NCBI GenBank assembly: GCA_030142905.1
Contig: JASJOG010000048.1
Span: 501,501-565,500 of the forward strand
DNA length: 64,000 bases
Reading direction: 5' to 3'
Origin: Heliopora coerulea
Taxonomy: Eukaryota > Cnidaria > Anthozoa > Scleralcyonacea > Helioporidae
Position 1 is the stretch's first letter. The number at the start of each line of letters is the position of its first letter. Shown piece after piece: positions 1 through 11,932 of this stretch. The notes under the pieces are model-generated. The model was not told the DNA's origin and searched no databases. It saw nothing but the letters and a program-made list of their open reading frames with translations. A program made the position numbers and the translations under genes.

Positions 1-823
1 AGTCCACTTTCTTCTGCTGCTATTCTTGGTCTCATTGTTTCTTGCTTTCCGTGGTCAGTTACCGAGTCACGACCTGGGTATGCCTGGCCACACTAACAAT
101 CCCATTTACGCCGTTAACATTTTCATGTGTTTGATTCATCTTCATTTAATCGTAAAGAGCTACTATTTAACCCCATAGTTGGAGTCGTACATTTAGTCGA
201 ACATTGACCTGTCTGGCATGGGTGACCCACTCTGGAGTAAAAACTCCTGCCAGTATAGCTCTTGGGCTCACTGAAGTACAGAAGCCTCTCGACCACCTCA
301 AGGTAGTAGTCCATGGGGAGAATTTATAACCATAGCAAATTTTGACAGGAATAGCTACTATTTATGCTCCATCGAGGCTATTGGCCGTAATGTATCGGCT
401 ATTCAGAAAAATAATCATCAAATACTAATTAAGGCATCTGTACAAAGTTAAGCCAACATCTGTGAAAAAAATTCAAAATACAATAAAATATTATATATAT
501 ATATATATATATAATACTTACAAAACTAAAGATAGTATATTATAAAGATAGTATATTAAATTTATTATAACGGCAAGGAGTTCATTAAGAAACTTCGATG
601 CAGAGTTTGAAACAGTCCATTAGTTAAGGGATAGCACATGCACAATTACTTGCTGGAAAATGACATATAAACTAGCTTCTTGGTGAAAAAACAATGCGGA
701 CCCGAGAGATGAACTTACAGAAATCCACGCAGAACCAAATGTTCGGATTAAATTGTATTATCTCTTAACTTTAAATTCTTACCAAGTGACTTCCTTTTTT
801 GTCAGATTGAAGCATCACGATAG
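1..823. other. Upstream stretch without a supported gene
   Basis: No host exon is recognisable here. Bases about 120-320 read on the minus strand resemble the 5' part of a non-LTR retroelement, but only from memory and weakly. An (AT)n microsatellite occupies about 491-514. Confidence 0.3.
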
Positions 824-1031
824 AGAATGAAAGGGAATGAGATTTTGAAAGATTGCAAGTATGAATATGCAGTTGAATGTTACAGTCTAGCAATTCAGTA
901 TGCCCCACTAGATGATGCAGAACTCCAAGGAATTTTATATAGCAACCGCTCCTCAGCTTATTTTAGAGCGAAACAATATCGAAAGGCCAAAGAAGATGCT
1001 GAAGAATGCTTGAAATACCGTCCACAGTGGT
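824..1031 (+). CDS. TPR exon of the TRANK1-like gene (partial)
   Basis: The translation from the ATG at 827 begins MKGNEILKDCKYEYAVECYS and continues with a YSNRSSAYF and a DAEECLKYRPQW segment. This is the classic helix-turn-helix layout of two tetratricopeptide repeats, as in Sti1/TTC proteins. A TAG at 821-823 is in frame just upstream, so the exon either begins at this ATG or follows the AG at 822-823. The end is uncertain: the best donor-like GT is in AAA|GTTTAG near 1031, before the frame closes at 1045. TPRs mediate protein-protein contacts and give no enzymatic clue. Assignment to the TRANK1-like gene rests on strand, position and the known TPR plus ankyrin architecture; a separate TPR gene cannot be excluded. 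Confidence 0.5.
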
Positions 1032-1344
1032 CAAAGTTTAGTTAAAATATGCTTTTTAATCCGGAAATAACAAAGAGAAGTGTTGAGCTAAAATAGGTAG
1101 GGAAAACAAATTTGAGCCCTTCACGTGGTCATCTTCTTGATCGAAAACGTCCTCCAGTTTCAACAATGTAGCTCCGGTATTAATTCGAACATAGTATACT
1201 GTAAAATTAATAACGTTGATCTGTTGTATTATATATGGACGAACTGTCCTTTTGACACACAAGGGTGGTTTTGTAATAAAATCAGTGATTGTAACTAAAA
1301 TACATAAGAAAAAAGAGATAAGAACACTAAACAGACGTATGATA

Positions 1345-1445
1345 TTAACCCTTTCAGGCCAATACCCGACTTTGATATTTTTCTCTGGCTAACGCCAGAC
1401 GATTTTACTCGTCAAGGGGAGACCTCTTGGACAGGAAAGGGTTAA
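1345..1445. mobile_element. piggyBac-like MITE, copy 1 (TTAA target)
   Basis: The 101-bp element has perfect 11-bp inverted ends, TTAACCCTTTC and GAAAGGGTTAA. The internal palindrome CTGGCTAACGCCAG is followed by GACGATTTTACTCGTC. TTAA flanks with CCC-starting ends are the signature of piggyBac targets and termini. Related copies recur across the window. Confidence 0.6.
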
Positions 1446-2619
1446 TATAATGTTACAGAAGCAATAACAACCAAATAAAAGAGAAACAAAGAAGTTGAAG
1501 ATAATGGGTTAAATTGGAACAGTCCCAAAGGATTAATATAGACTCAGTTTAATCAAGAATAGAAAAAATCAAGAATAGAAAAAATCATGAAAAGATAATT
1601 ACTGATTGTAAATAATGGTCCCTAACAGAAAGCGGATGTTGCTAATAATTCACGCATTCTGACACCCAGGTATTCTCTTAATCCAACAACAAAATGACGA
1701 GAAGTGTTGCCAATGTAAGGGTCCGTTTACGCGATACGATTGTCGCGTACTGTTGTTCCTCCAAGCTTATCCAACGTTGGGTATGCAGATGTAAGCAACA
1801 CGTCTTAAAAAGTCGAATGAGTTAATTGCTTACATTGGTTGGAACAATCACATAGCGTTATGTAACGATCGTATAGGTTAAATGTACGATGAGAGACATC
1901 GCAGACACGAAACTGAAATACAACTGACGGGAACTTGTGAATCACAATACAATTTATAAATCTGTAAAAGTTCATAAAATATCTCCTAGATTTACTAGAT
2001 TAAAAGTTAAAACTAGAAATACGTGTACGCAACAACCCCTCTCCCACCCTTCCAATATATCTCTCGAGAATCCGGGTAAGATTGATAATTTTTCAAAATT
2101 GTCAAATAGACAAATCGTCCTTACTATAACTGAAAGAGTAAATGCAATAAAAAAACCCACACACAATTGGGCCACAAATTAACAACAATCCAAACTGGAA
2201 ATTACTTTATATTTAAACTGCTTATCGTCATATTTAAGTTTAAAATTTCATTTCTGTTTTATTAAAACAAAACGTTCTGTGAGGATAACCTTTAACGGCT
2301 TAACAAATGCTAAAAGATCTATCCTCACAACTAAATTATTAAAAAATGGATGATGATATCAAGACTCTGTATTAGTTCCGGGCTTGTGATATTTCGTGTC
2401 GTTTTCCAATCAAACTTCTCACTCATTTTGCCTATTCGCTAGATGTCCAGACTTTGTGTCTTAAAAGAGGAGCATTCTCATAGGTTATCAGTCGGATACC
2501 AGCATTAAAGACAGCTCATGATTGAATATTTTTTGATATTTTTTTTGACTTAAAAAATTGATAAATTCTACATTATCTCAAAGTTGGTTACAAATGTCTA
2601 AGGTGCGCTATGATAAAGA
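1446..2619. other. Non-coding stretch
   Basis: Nothing coding is convincing here. About 1716-1870 (GGTCCGTTTACGCGATACGA...) looks like part of a dispersed repeat; a loosely similar stretch lies near 39740-39850. Confidence 0.3.
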
Positions 2620-3620
2620 TTTATGCTAAGTATTTTATCCGGAGGTACAAGATTTCGGTGACGAAGATGAAAAGAACTGCGAAACCGACGCAATAAAGAA
2701 AACATGAACGAGTTCTGCATTTTTATTGCTGACCAAAAATCGGAAAATACAAAACATACAACAAAATACGAGAAGCAAACCTTGTGCAAGTTTTGTTGAA
2801 ACAAGAACGAGAAGAGGGAAGTAAAAAAATCCTGATGAAAACATTATTGGTCGAATACGGTAAAGGTCATCATCCACAAGCCACCCGAGATATGAGAAAG
2901 AATGAAGAGGACAACTGTTTCGCCGAAGGATAGTTTTGGTGACCAAAAACAAGTAGCTTTGCAGCGTGTTACCTGGTAGCTGTTTACCTTGCATTTTTGT
3001 TTCGAGCCAGAAATACATCCCGACGGCTTCAGTGGGACGACATTTCATAGGGAAATTGATCCTCAATGAGGCAATGAAATCCTTGTGTGGAGAGCGGAGA
3101 GAGCATCTGAAGACTGTCACGGCCTGGACAAGTCTTCTAGACGATGAGTGTTTTATCCCACTTCTCAAACAATTGACCATGAATGCTGTTCAGCTAAATA
3201 CTACAAAATATTCAAAAGCCATCGTCCTGCAGAGATGAATGAACCAGAATCTCCATTCTACTTTACCATTAAACACCAGCAAAATCCAGGCGAAAATATT
3301 TGGTACAAGAGGTCTCCTTTAGGGAAAAGTGAAGTTGGGAAGCCACTTTAGAAAGCTGTTCAAAACAATTCCGTTTGCAGAACTTGTATTTCAAAGCTAC
3401 TCCATTCAGACGTACCTGTGATTGTGTACTTTAGGTAAGTGGTTTCCAGAACGTGAAAAATCTCGAGGTTTATACAAATCAGCATATATTTTCAACTTCA
3501 ACGAAGAATGTCGTTTACATGCTTAGTCGCTTAGCAGATGTCCTGACAGCAAGCGAGTTCTCTGACGTCTTTTGTTCATATTCATCAGAAAGAACCAAGA
3601 CCAAGCGTTGCTGCAAATAG
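2620..3620 (+). mobile_element. Degenerate Crypton/KIAA1958-like recombinase remnant
   Basis: Reading all plus frames gives a broken chain of segments. The clearest run, 3148-3351, contains FKSHRPAEMNEPESPFYF, then KHQQNPGENIWYKRSPLGKS. This matches the pattern 'RP..M....PFY......W(Y/F)K..P(L/M)G.N..G..LK' that I associate with Crypton-type tyrosine-recombinase domains and their domesticated KIAA1958/QRICH1 relatives. Several stops and frameshifts show it is dead. The catalytic residues were not identified, so the family call is tentative. Confidence 0.35.
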
Positions 3621-3950
3621 TGAACAGTTGGGCAATGCATATTCCAAGGAGCTTACTTTGAGAACTGCTCTTTCAGGTCATATGTTGTTCGGTTACTAAG
3701 ATGGCCCCTAAAAGTGAAACCAGTCGCAAGCACCAAGAAAGCCATTTCTTTGGCTGATCTTAAATCATTTACTGGCTTCAGTGTTCAAATGATGTAAACA
3801 ACGTCTGAGAGATCCATACAATAGAAAAAGCAACGAGACCAAATCGATTTGCTTCAATACGGACCTAAGTAACCTAAGGTTTGGTCAATAACATACCAGT
3901 TCTCGAGCTTGCACACGGCATTTTTGAGTGATGGGAATCCATGGATATAT

Positions 3951-3951
3951 A

Positions 3952-3991
<40 letters not shown>

Positions 3992-4035
3992 ACAGATACA
4001 CAATAAACGATCGTTCACATGTGAACGATCGTTTA
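3951..4035. repeat. (AT)n microsatellite followed by a 32-bp perfect palindrome
   Basis: An (AT)n run spans about 3951-3988. At 4004-4035 lies a perfect inverted repeat with no spacer; the left arm is TAAACGATCGTTCACA and the right arm is its exact reverse complement. It could extrude as a cruciform. The origin is unknown; it may be the core of a foldback element. Confidence 0.8.
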
Positions 4036-5358
4036 AGTCTTGTCTACTAAAGGCCTAGCTAAGTGCAGTAAACGTGATCGAAGTTTCTTGTCTGTTTAGG
4101 TTAATTTTGAGCTTTGTTGTTCGATAGTGAATTCACTGTTACGTGCAGGTATCACGTATCCCAAAGTAAAAGAAACCGTCATAATCGTAAAAACAGCCAA
4201 ACGACATCGTTGTGCACGTTAAAATTTGACTAAGCTAAAGCCGCAGAAACTTGTGTCTATTTTTTAAACTTATCGTCATGCCTGGCAAGCTACAAAACTC
4301 TTAAAGCCGCTGTGCTCGTCAAAAACAACACAAAGTTGAAACGAAGTATATACTTCTATTGATTTATACCTGCTATAGTTTCATAAGACTTGTCTATTCA
4401 ACTTCAATTATAATTTAATCACGCAAACAACTGTCACCTTAAGGAAGTGTCATAAGGCGCATGCATGCATAACATGCCTATATTTTTTTTGATGACGTTA
4501 GTGCGACGTTCCATATCACTTCACTAAAAAAGGTTGGGTTACATTTCATCCACTTATACTACTCTATCTTGTTTATTCCTTAAGTCTGTAATTACTACTT
4601 GAAATAAGTGTACTGCTAAAATGAATGCTCCGTACTGTCTGTCGCATAGCAACGGAAAAAGTACACTTACGATCTTTATGAGAACCCCTAAGTTAAACGG
4701 ATGAGCGTTTAGTGATTTACTAAACGGATATTTTAAACATGTTTTTGATAATTTATGAAACACACGTGCACATACACGTACGCATATGGCACGCTCATAC
4801 GTACACCTGTGGCCTAACGAGGCTTTTTGGCGCCCGGGAGCAAGGACGTGTCTGGCGCCCCTACACCAACCATGGAGGATACGAAAATATTTTGCTCTTA
4901 ACTACAGATAATGTATAATCTATATTTCCAGCAAGTTCAGTAAACGCCCTAATCAGCCCAATAGTTGAATAATTCACATTAAACTACTTTAAAAAGAATC
5001 GGTTGTAACTAAGTAGTTTAGACTTAGAATATTTTAAACACAAAACTACGAGCAATATTGATATTACTTTAACGGTTAGTTAATATTACTTTTTTGTTTG
5101 TTTCTTTTCTCTTTATTTTCATGTTTTTCTTTTACTGCTTCTGTTTTTTGGTTTTCCTCAGGCGCAACATGATAAAAGCTTATACGTTTATAAAAATGTA
5201 TAAATAAATTTATAAATTACTCTTGGTCACTTCTTTTCAATAGCAAATAAACGTAAACTCAGCGCTTCTCAATCTTATCGCACTGTTCACTACATCATCT
5301 CTACTGATTTCGCGCTATAGTTTTATGTACCTAGTACCTTTTCGAGAAATGCATCTTG
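4036..5358. other. Non-coding stretch with a partial transposon end
   Basis: No exon is recognised. Around 4806-4875 the sequence TGTGGCCTAACGAGGC followed by GGCGCCCGGGAGC resembles a damaged end of the CAGTGGCGTAACG hAT-MITE family seen at 5367 and 63146, but no matching second end was found. Confidence 0.3.
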
Positions 5359-5366
5359 CCGAGGAC

Positions 5367-5565
5367 CAGTAGCGTAACGGACTATGGTCAGGGTTAGAGC
5401 AACTCCTAAGAGCCCCGGACCTCTAAGGGGCCCCCAATGAATCTGTAAAGACAATTGAGAATTATAGTCTTGAAATTGTCTACAATACGTCTATAAAAAC
5501 GGGGGTGACGGGGACCCCCGAACGAAAATCTCCTTACGGCCCCCAGTAGTTCCGTTACGCCACTG
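5367..5565. mobile_element. hAT-type MITE with perfect 8-bp target duplication
   Basis: The left end is CAGTAGCGTAACGGA and the right end, reverse-complemented, is CAGTGGCGTAACGGA, so the ends match at 14 of 15 positions. The element is flanked on both sides by CCGAGGAC (5359-5366 and 5566-5573). An 8-bp duplication with CAG...CTG ends is diagnostic of the hAT superfamily. There is no coding capacity in 199 bp. Confidence 0.85.
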
Positions 5566-5573
5566 CCGAGGAC

Positions 5574-6582
5574 TGAGCTGATCGTAAACTATAGCTAAAT
5601 AATCACTATAGAATTATAAATGCACATGATTACGATGTCAGGCAATTATACAAAATTTGCAATTACAATTTCCCTAGCAACGGTTGTCGACTCGATGTGC
5701 GTGACATATTTGGAAAAAAATTTTCTATTAAACTCAGAAAATCGAGTTATTTCTTAAATAGAGAAGGGAAATATATTTGACAGCAGGGAGTAATAGGTTT
5801 TGAACTAACATTCAGGCTGGACTTTGGTGAAGAAGAAAATTTTGAGGCGTTAGTTAACTAGCAAAACAGCAAAACTGCTTTACCGAAGAAACTTTTTGCC
5901 TCTGTCCGACGACGCAATAGCAGAAAACGAAAAACAAAAATTTTGGAGAGAAAACACCCCTTGAAAACCAAAAGAACAAACTGGTCTGTGACAACATTAA
6001 AAGGAAGGTGAAAGTCATGGAATATTCAAAGTGAACGCAAATGGTTCAAAGAAATTGTAAAGAGGAAACACAACTTGGAAGCATTTCCTGAAACATAAAC
6101 CATTTTTTAAAGCCATAATATATGAAAACACTGCATGTAAAAAGAATGAAGTTCAAATAACCACCAAATACATTCTCTCAAACTGTTGCATTTTGCTTCT
6201 TAAACCTCAACTTGGTACAAAGAAAAGCACTACGTGAGTAATTATTGAGGAAAAATAACAAAGCCCTAGGTCGTGAGGATCACCCGATCTTCGAGCAACC
6301 AATCAAAATCCTTCAAGTTATTTTCTTACGTAAGGAGATGTTATTTTCTGTCTAATTCTATGTTATAAAAGAAATGGTTTATGATTTGGCGTGCTTCATT
6401 GAGTTACAGATGAACTTAGGGAGTTAGAAGAACACTCCAAAACTTAGAGCTGATCTTGGTGATTACATTTTCTTCGTGTTGTCCCAACTTCCCGCGTCCT
6501 CGCAAAATCAAGAATTATTGCTTTATTATTTTATTACTCCTTACACCTTCAAACCTGTTCTTATAATTTTTTGATTGAATAG
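5574..6582. other. Non-coding stretch (probable intron)
   Basis: This stretch precedes the large TRANK1-like exon. I see no exon or named repeat in it. Confidence 0.3.
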
Positions 6583-9276
6583 GATCCTGGAGTATTTTCA
6601 ACTTCTTAATGGCAAATCATGAGTATTACTCTGAAAAACACAGGGAATGCAATTCCGAGGTGATTGATAGTAAAGGAAATAGCCTATTTCATTTGATAGC
6701 TTCTGGAGAAAGATTTTCTCTTAACTCGATCAAAGCCATAGATTTACTCAAGAAGTATAACGTCAATCCTACCACACGAAATAAGGATGGTCAGACACCA
6801 TTAATGATTTTACGGCGGAGGAAAGATGAGCGGTATCGCCTCATTGAGGAAATTGTAAAATCATTTATATCGTGTCCAGCAAATAAAAAGAAAAGGAAGA
6901 AAAACAAAAAGAGCAAGAATAATAGAAATAATAAGAATTCCTCACCAGACCTTTCGCAAGAGGATGATAGCTCAACTACCCCAGGAAGACCATCAACGTC
7001 CCTCCGAAGTTCAAGTCAACCCAAGAGCGTAAATGAAAAAACGCGAGAAGAGAAATATTGCGAAGGAGCAAACGCTCATCCGGAGAGCGAATTGGACATA
7101 GTACGCAACAGGATTGCAGAAACCATTAACAATCTGGAAGTTGAAGTTGTGGATGGTGGTTTAGAGAAAAAAAAAAAGAAATCAGCGTCAAGCTGATCCT
7201 TCGCCCAGTCATTTGAGAAAGCTAGAAGACCAAGAACCTCTCGTGGCAAGCAGTATTGGTCTTACTTTTACAGAAGACCGATCTCCTGAAGACAAAAGGC
7301 CTCTGCCTTCAAATAGCGTCGATATTCTTGATTTACCCAATGACGGTGAAATGGTGGAGGAAGACATTGACTTCGATAATTTATCCTGGGAAGTTGAATG
7401 TACTACGGATGTTTGGAAGATCCTAAGTGGCAGTCAGCTATCCCTAACCATGAAGAAATGTATTGTGAAAGCCGTCCAACTGTTAGCGTGTGGACACATG
7501 CAAGGTCATTTACCAATTTACTTAGAAGGACTTCCAGACGAAAGCAATGTTTTTCATTTTGAAACCAAACTTGCGAGAGGAACTAGTATCTTGTGGGAAC
7601 GTGCTGTTGCTTTCTCTCCTCGTTGCAGTAATAATACCGAGTTGTTGGGCTGGAAAAAAGAAGAAAGAGTTAGCCGAATTTATTCGGAGATCATTCGCAT
7701 CTGGGACATTGTGTTTGACCATGCGACGGCAATTAGGAAGATTGAGAACATTGTTCGTTGTCATAAACGTGGTTCAAGCTGCATTGTCAAGAAAAGGCTC
7801 CAGGGTTTTGAGTTCAAGTCCTCTCCATCCTTGGGTAGCAACCTCATTTCCATACCAAAGCTTTATACTTATAAAGACGATCGAAGTCTGTTAGATGACT
7901 CGTCTTGTACTTTATCGAGTGAAGTTTTAACCATGTTCATTCCACCAGGTAGTCCTGAAGATACCGATTATCACATTTTAAAGTTCTGCACTTTTTCCAA
8001 CTCCCTCGTAAACGCCGTATTAGAGGACCGAGGTAAAACGAACGTTGACTTTCCATTTCGAGTATCCGAGCTGGAGCACGCTGTGATCAACTTGAAACCA
8101 AATCCAATGTCGTCACTGTTACTGCTTGGACGAAGTGGAACAGGGAAAACCACATGTTGTCTCTACCGACTGTGGAGTAATTTCCAGAGTTATTGGGAAC
8201 GACATACCTTGGACGAACCCGTCATTCCTAAGTGTCAGCAGTTTATTCCCAAGAAAACTGATGGTAATATCGTGAATGGCCGGGGAAGTTGGAGAGAAGA
8301 CGAAGATTGCTGGGCGGAGGATGCTAGTGATGATGTAGAAACAGCATTCTCTCCCAAAAGTTCTTTTGACCTATTTGCAAACAGCAAAGCAGGCGCAAAC
8401 GAGAATGAGGTAGCCTTATGCAGCAAATCCACATGTGGTAAAGATTTAGATACAACTATTGAAGAACCAGGCTATGAACATCCACAGCAAGTATTTATTA
8501 CGAAGAATGCAGTTTTGTGCTCGGAGGTACAAAGAAATTTCCACAATTTAAGCCGGGGATGCGTTGCAACACGCCACCACAGTGAATATCAACGTCTGTC
8601 TTCTGTAAACAAGTTTGATCAACTGCAGGAGCAAGCCTGGCCACTTTTTGTTTGTTCACGTGATTGGTTACTAATCCTGGACGCATCTCTTCCTCAACCA
8701 GCATTCTTCACCAGGAATGACATTGGTGAATTACATCTCTCTGTAAAAGGATGGGGCAAAGAAGATAACCATCTTCAGAAGACACCAGAAGAAAATTCTG
8801 ACGATGAAGATTATTCCAAAGATGAAGTTGATCTTCATCCAAATGACAATGTGCAAGAAGTTAATGATTCAAAAGCCCCTGGTAGAGTGGATCCACGACT
8901 GGAAGTTACGTATCAAGTATTCAAGAATGAATTATGGCCGAAAATGACGAAAAAAAGTAAAGTGGAGTACCATCCTACTTTGGTGTGGACGGAAATACGT
9001 TCCTTTATTAAGGTTTCAGTCGAAGCTCTTCACAGTGTTGATGGCTACATCACAGTAGAAGAGTACCAAGCCTTAGGAAGAAAGAGAGCTCCTAGTTTTT
9101 CTGCTGATCGTGAAATCGTGTATGAGCTTTTCCTGGCCTACCAGCGCATCAAACGTTGGAAAGGGATGTTTGATGAAGCCGACCTGGTATATCATATTTA
9201 CCATCGTCTCCTAGGTACTGTTCCTGAGTGGTCCATACACGAGATTTATGTCGACGAGACGCAGGACTTTACTCAA
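6583..9276 (+). CDS. TRANK1-like exon: ankyrin segment and first half of UvrD-like helicase (frameshifted)
   Basis: The acceptor is probably ...GAATAG|GATCC at 6582/6583. Ankyrin-like residues follow (SKGNSLFHLIASG, then NPTTRNKDGQTPLM), then a lysine/asparagine-rich linker. The frame breaks in an A11 run at 7167-7177 and resumes at once in the next frame (QADPSPSHLRKLEDQ...); one A fewer would fuse the two frames. The second part carries helicase motif I (GRSGTGKTT, 8128-8154) and motif II (DETQDF, 9253-9270), about 370 residues apart, the long insertion expected of TRANK1 proteins. Immediately after DETQDFTQ the homology stops and Penelope-like element sequence begins. The predicted role is an ATP-dependent superfamily 1 helicase-like protein; no specific substrate can be inferred. 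Confidence 0.65.
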
Positions 9277-10330
9277 GCTGGATTTGTAGAGTGGATTTGT
9301 CCTCTAATCCGCTCTACCTTTTTTAGATGTTTCGATTGACCGCACTGACGGCTTTACCACCTCAGTTTACCGGAAACCCTCTTTCACCGGCTTATTTACG
9401 AACTTTGATAGTTTCATTCCCTTATCGTTTAAACGTGGTCTTGTCTACACTTTACTCGATCGTTATTTTAAAATTTGTTCGTCATACCACCTTTTCCATT
9501 CTGAAATACTTAAACTGAAAAAAATACTTCTCAATGGTTATCCCGAGGTTTTTCTTGATCGTTGTATTCGTGTCTTCCTTGACAGGCTATTTTGTCCATT
9601 GCCTCACGATACAAATGTTTCTCATAAAACTGTTATCAATTTCTCTCTTCCCTTCACAGGGTCTCACTCTCTACAGATCCGAACACAAATGAAATTGTGT
9701 TCTTCTACCTTCCCAGATGTGTGTCTTTACGCTTTATTTTCCAATCTGACCGGCGCTTGTCTAGTTTCTTTCCATTCAAAGACCGTATTCCCATGTTAAT
9801 GAGATCGCTTATTGTTTTATAGCTACACGTGTCGATGCTGCGGTGCATCGTATTTGGGGCAAACACGCCGCCATTTGCCTACACATATCTCGGAGCACAT
9901 GGGAGTCTCCTCATTGACGGGAAAGAAACGGGCTATTCATTCACTCTCAAGCGTTCTTACCCATACCCATCGAACCGGACATAGCATCTCTCCCGACGAC
10001 TTTACTATTGTTTCTTCTTACCGCTCTAATTCGAACTTTGAACTACTTCTTCGGGAAAGCCTACTTATTTATAAGCTCAAACCTCCACTCAACGAAAATA
10101 TCTCTTCCACACCTCTTTCTTTGTTTTAGTCTCACACCCTGTCATTATTTTTCTCCTAGCTTCTTATTTGTCATTTTATTTTGATTGGTCTTTTGCTTAA
10201 TTAACCACATGTAAATAGATATATCATTCTCGCCAACCTTGTAATTTAACACTCTGAAGATGATGCACGTCGCAACGAAACGTTAGAATTCAACTTATTT
10301 TAAAATATTTGAACTTGTCTTGCCTTGTTT
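9277..10330 (+). mobile_element. 5'-truncated Penelope-like element (PLE 1)
   Basis: The segment opens at the end of the reverse transcriptase, LPFLDVSIDRTDGFTTSVYR across 9320-9380. It continues through the usual linker (TLLDRYFKICSSYHLF) in shifted frames and ends with a GIY-YIG endonuclease domain at 9812-10129 (CRCCGASYLGQTRRHLPTHI ... LLLRESLLIYKLKPPLNENI). RT plus C-terminal GIY-YIG is the defining PLE architecture. A 3' tail follows, with the motif CTGAAGA...CGAAACG at 10254-10282. Frameshifts make it inactive. It sits directly against the TRANK1-like helicase exon. Confidence 0.8.
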
Positions 10331-10423
10331 TTGATCATGGTTCTTCACCTAAAAATTTTGAGATGGACTCTCGTTTTTATCCTGCGACTACGTTTTCCGC
10401 CCGGAAAATCTATAGCTTCGGTC

Positions 10424-10540
10424 ATGCATGTTAATGAGGGAAAATTTGTAAAAGTATGCATACTAAAGGAATTTAGGGATTAAATCTCTACCTAAGAAGG
10501 ATGGAAACGGAGGTCATCATGGTATTATAATGTGATGTAT
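10424..10540. repeat. Dispersed repeat shared with 13312-13446
   Basis: Both places carry CGGTCATG/ATATGTTAATGAGGGAAAAT, a GTATGCATAC-like palindrome, GATTAAATCTC and GGAGGTCATCATGGTATTA in the same order and orientation. Each lies next to a PLE remnant. The family is unknown. Confidence 0.6.
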
Positions 10541-10993
10541 AATATAACTTATCTCGGGGTGCGAGTAATTTTGCTGATTGGTTGGACAAACATGAACTTG
10601 TCATTAATTCAAAACATCGAAAGACAGTCAATGCTTTTTGGAAATCCAAGCTGTTTGAAAAAAGTAGAAAATTTTAAGGTGCCAGTTTGAAGTAATATTT
10701 TTAATTGGATTTTTACTTACACTGTTGAATCATAGATCCTTAATTTCTTTTGGCAAATCATCAGGAAAAAGTAAATGTAGTGCATGAAGTATATATACTA
10801 AAAAGTTTATAACTTTTAATACTCCACCTCCATAGATTTGGAAAATGGTAATTACGAAAAGTTAACGAAGAATGTAAATAATTTGAATTCGTATAAATTA
10901 CCGTAGATTTTAGCTATCTAAATTATAGTCTTTTTCTTATATCTGTGCTATTCCTATCTTTATTGTAAAGGACACATTCATGGCAATAAGCAT

Positions 10994-11191
10994 TTAACCC
11001 TGAAGTGTTTGACGTCCTGTCAAAATATTTGTTCATTGAACATTAAACAATAACAAATAAAAATTAGTGAACTCAACTTTTTTCGGACGCTTTTCTCTTT
11101 ATGATCCGTACTCGACTTTTTGATTTTACTCCGGCTAACGCCAAATGATTTTACTCGTCAAGAGTCGACGTCACGGACCGAAAAAGGTTAA
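10994..11191. mobile_element. piggyBac-like MITE, copy 2
   Basis: TTAACCCTGAAGTG at the left and CCGAAAAAGGTTAA at the right flank the family core CCGGCTAACGCCAAATGATTTTACTCGTCAAG. It is longer than copy 1, apparently through extra sequence on its left side. Confidence 0.5.
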
Positions 11192-11296
11192 GTACCACAA
11201 TTGTTATAGTACAATATATACCTAATGTTACTTTTCAAAAAGAGAATTTTATCTTTTTAATTTTCCCACTCTTGGTACTTTCGTTCATTTTCCTAG

Positions 11297-11932
11297 GCAC
11301 AGAAGGAATGGCGTGTTGTCAGTACCTACAACTTTAGAGATATTTCAAATGTTCTGAGTGGAACTGGCATGGCTGAAATCCAGGAAGACACTCTGGCAAC
11401 TAAGACAAAACCAATAGAGTTTGACCCTGACTGTCATAAGATCTTAATCTCAGAATTCAAGTATCTGTACACTGCTCTGACAAGAGCTAGAGTAAACGTT
11501 TGGTTATTCGACGAAGATGAAGAGGCAAGACCACCCATGTTTGAATATTTTAAGAAGCGTGAAGTCGTGGAGGTAAAGCGACCCTACAAGACAGATGATA
11601 ACAGAATATCACTTGAAGGAATGTTTGCTGAGAAGTCGACCAAAGAGGAATGGAGCAGCCAAGGTCACTTCTTCTTTGGAAAGGGTTTGTGGAAAGTTGC
11701 GTCCCGGTGTTTTACTATGGCAGACGACGAGGTTATGGTAATGAAGTGCCGTGCACAGATGCAAGCTGTCAAAGCCGAAAGTCTAAGGAATGACCCTCAT
11801 ATGCATAGAATGGAATTCATAAAAGCCGCCGACCTGTTTTTGCAGTGTGGAATGAGTAATGAAGCAGCCATTTGCCTTTACAATGCACAAGCGCGGCTTC
11901 TTTTAGCAAAACTGTACCAAAAACTTGGCAAG
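11297..11932 (+). CDS. TRANK1-like exon: end of helicase core
   Basis: The exon follows TTTTCCTAG at 11296 and ends at GGCAAG|GTAAGT (11932), with phase 0 at both ends. It opens with AQKEWRVVSTYNFRD and contains LYTALTRARVNVWLFDEDEE, which is helicase motif VI followed by the conserved TRANK1 WxFDED sequence. Next come FEYFKKREVVEVKR and the start of the helical repeat region (GHFFFGKGLWKVASRCF). It splices in frame to 14982. Motifs III, IV and V, which should lie between motif II at 9253 and this exon, are absent from the intervening 2 kb as far as I can see. Confidence 0.7.

Noticed and set aside
2635..3180. 181-codon minus-strand frame
   Set aside because: It is antisense to the Crypton-like fragments and resembles no known family.
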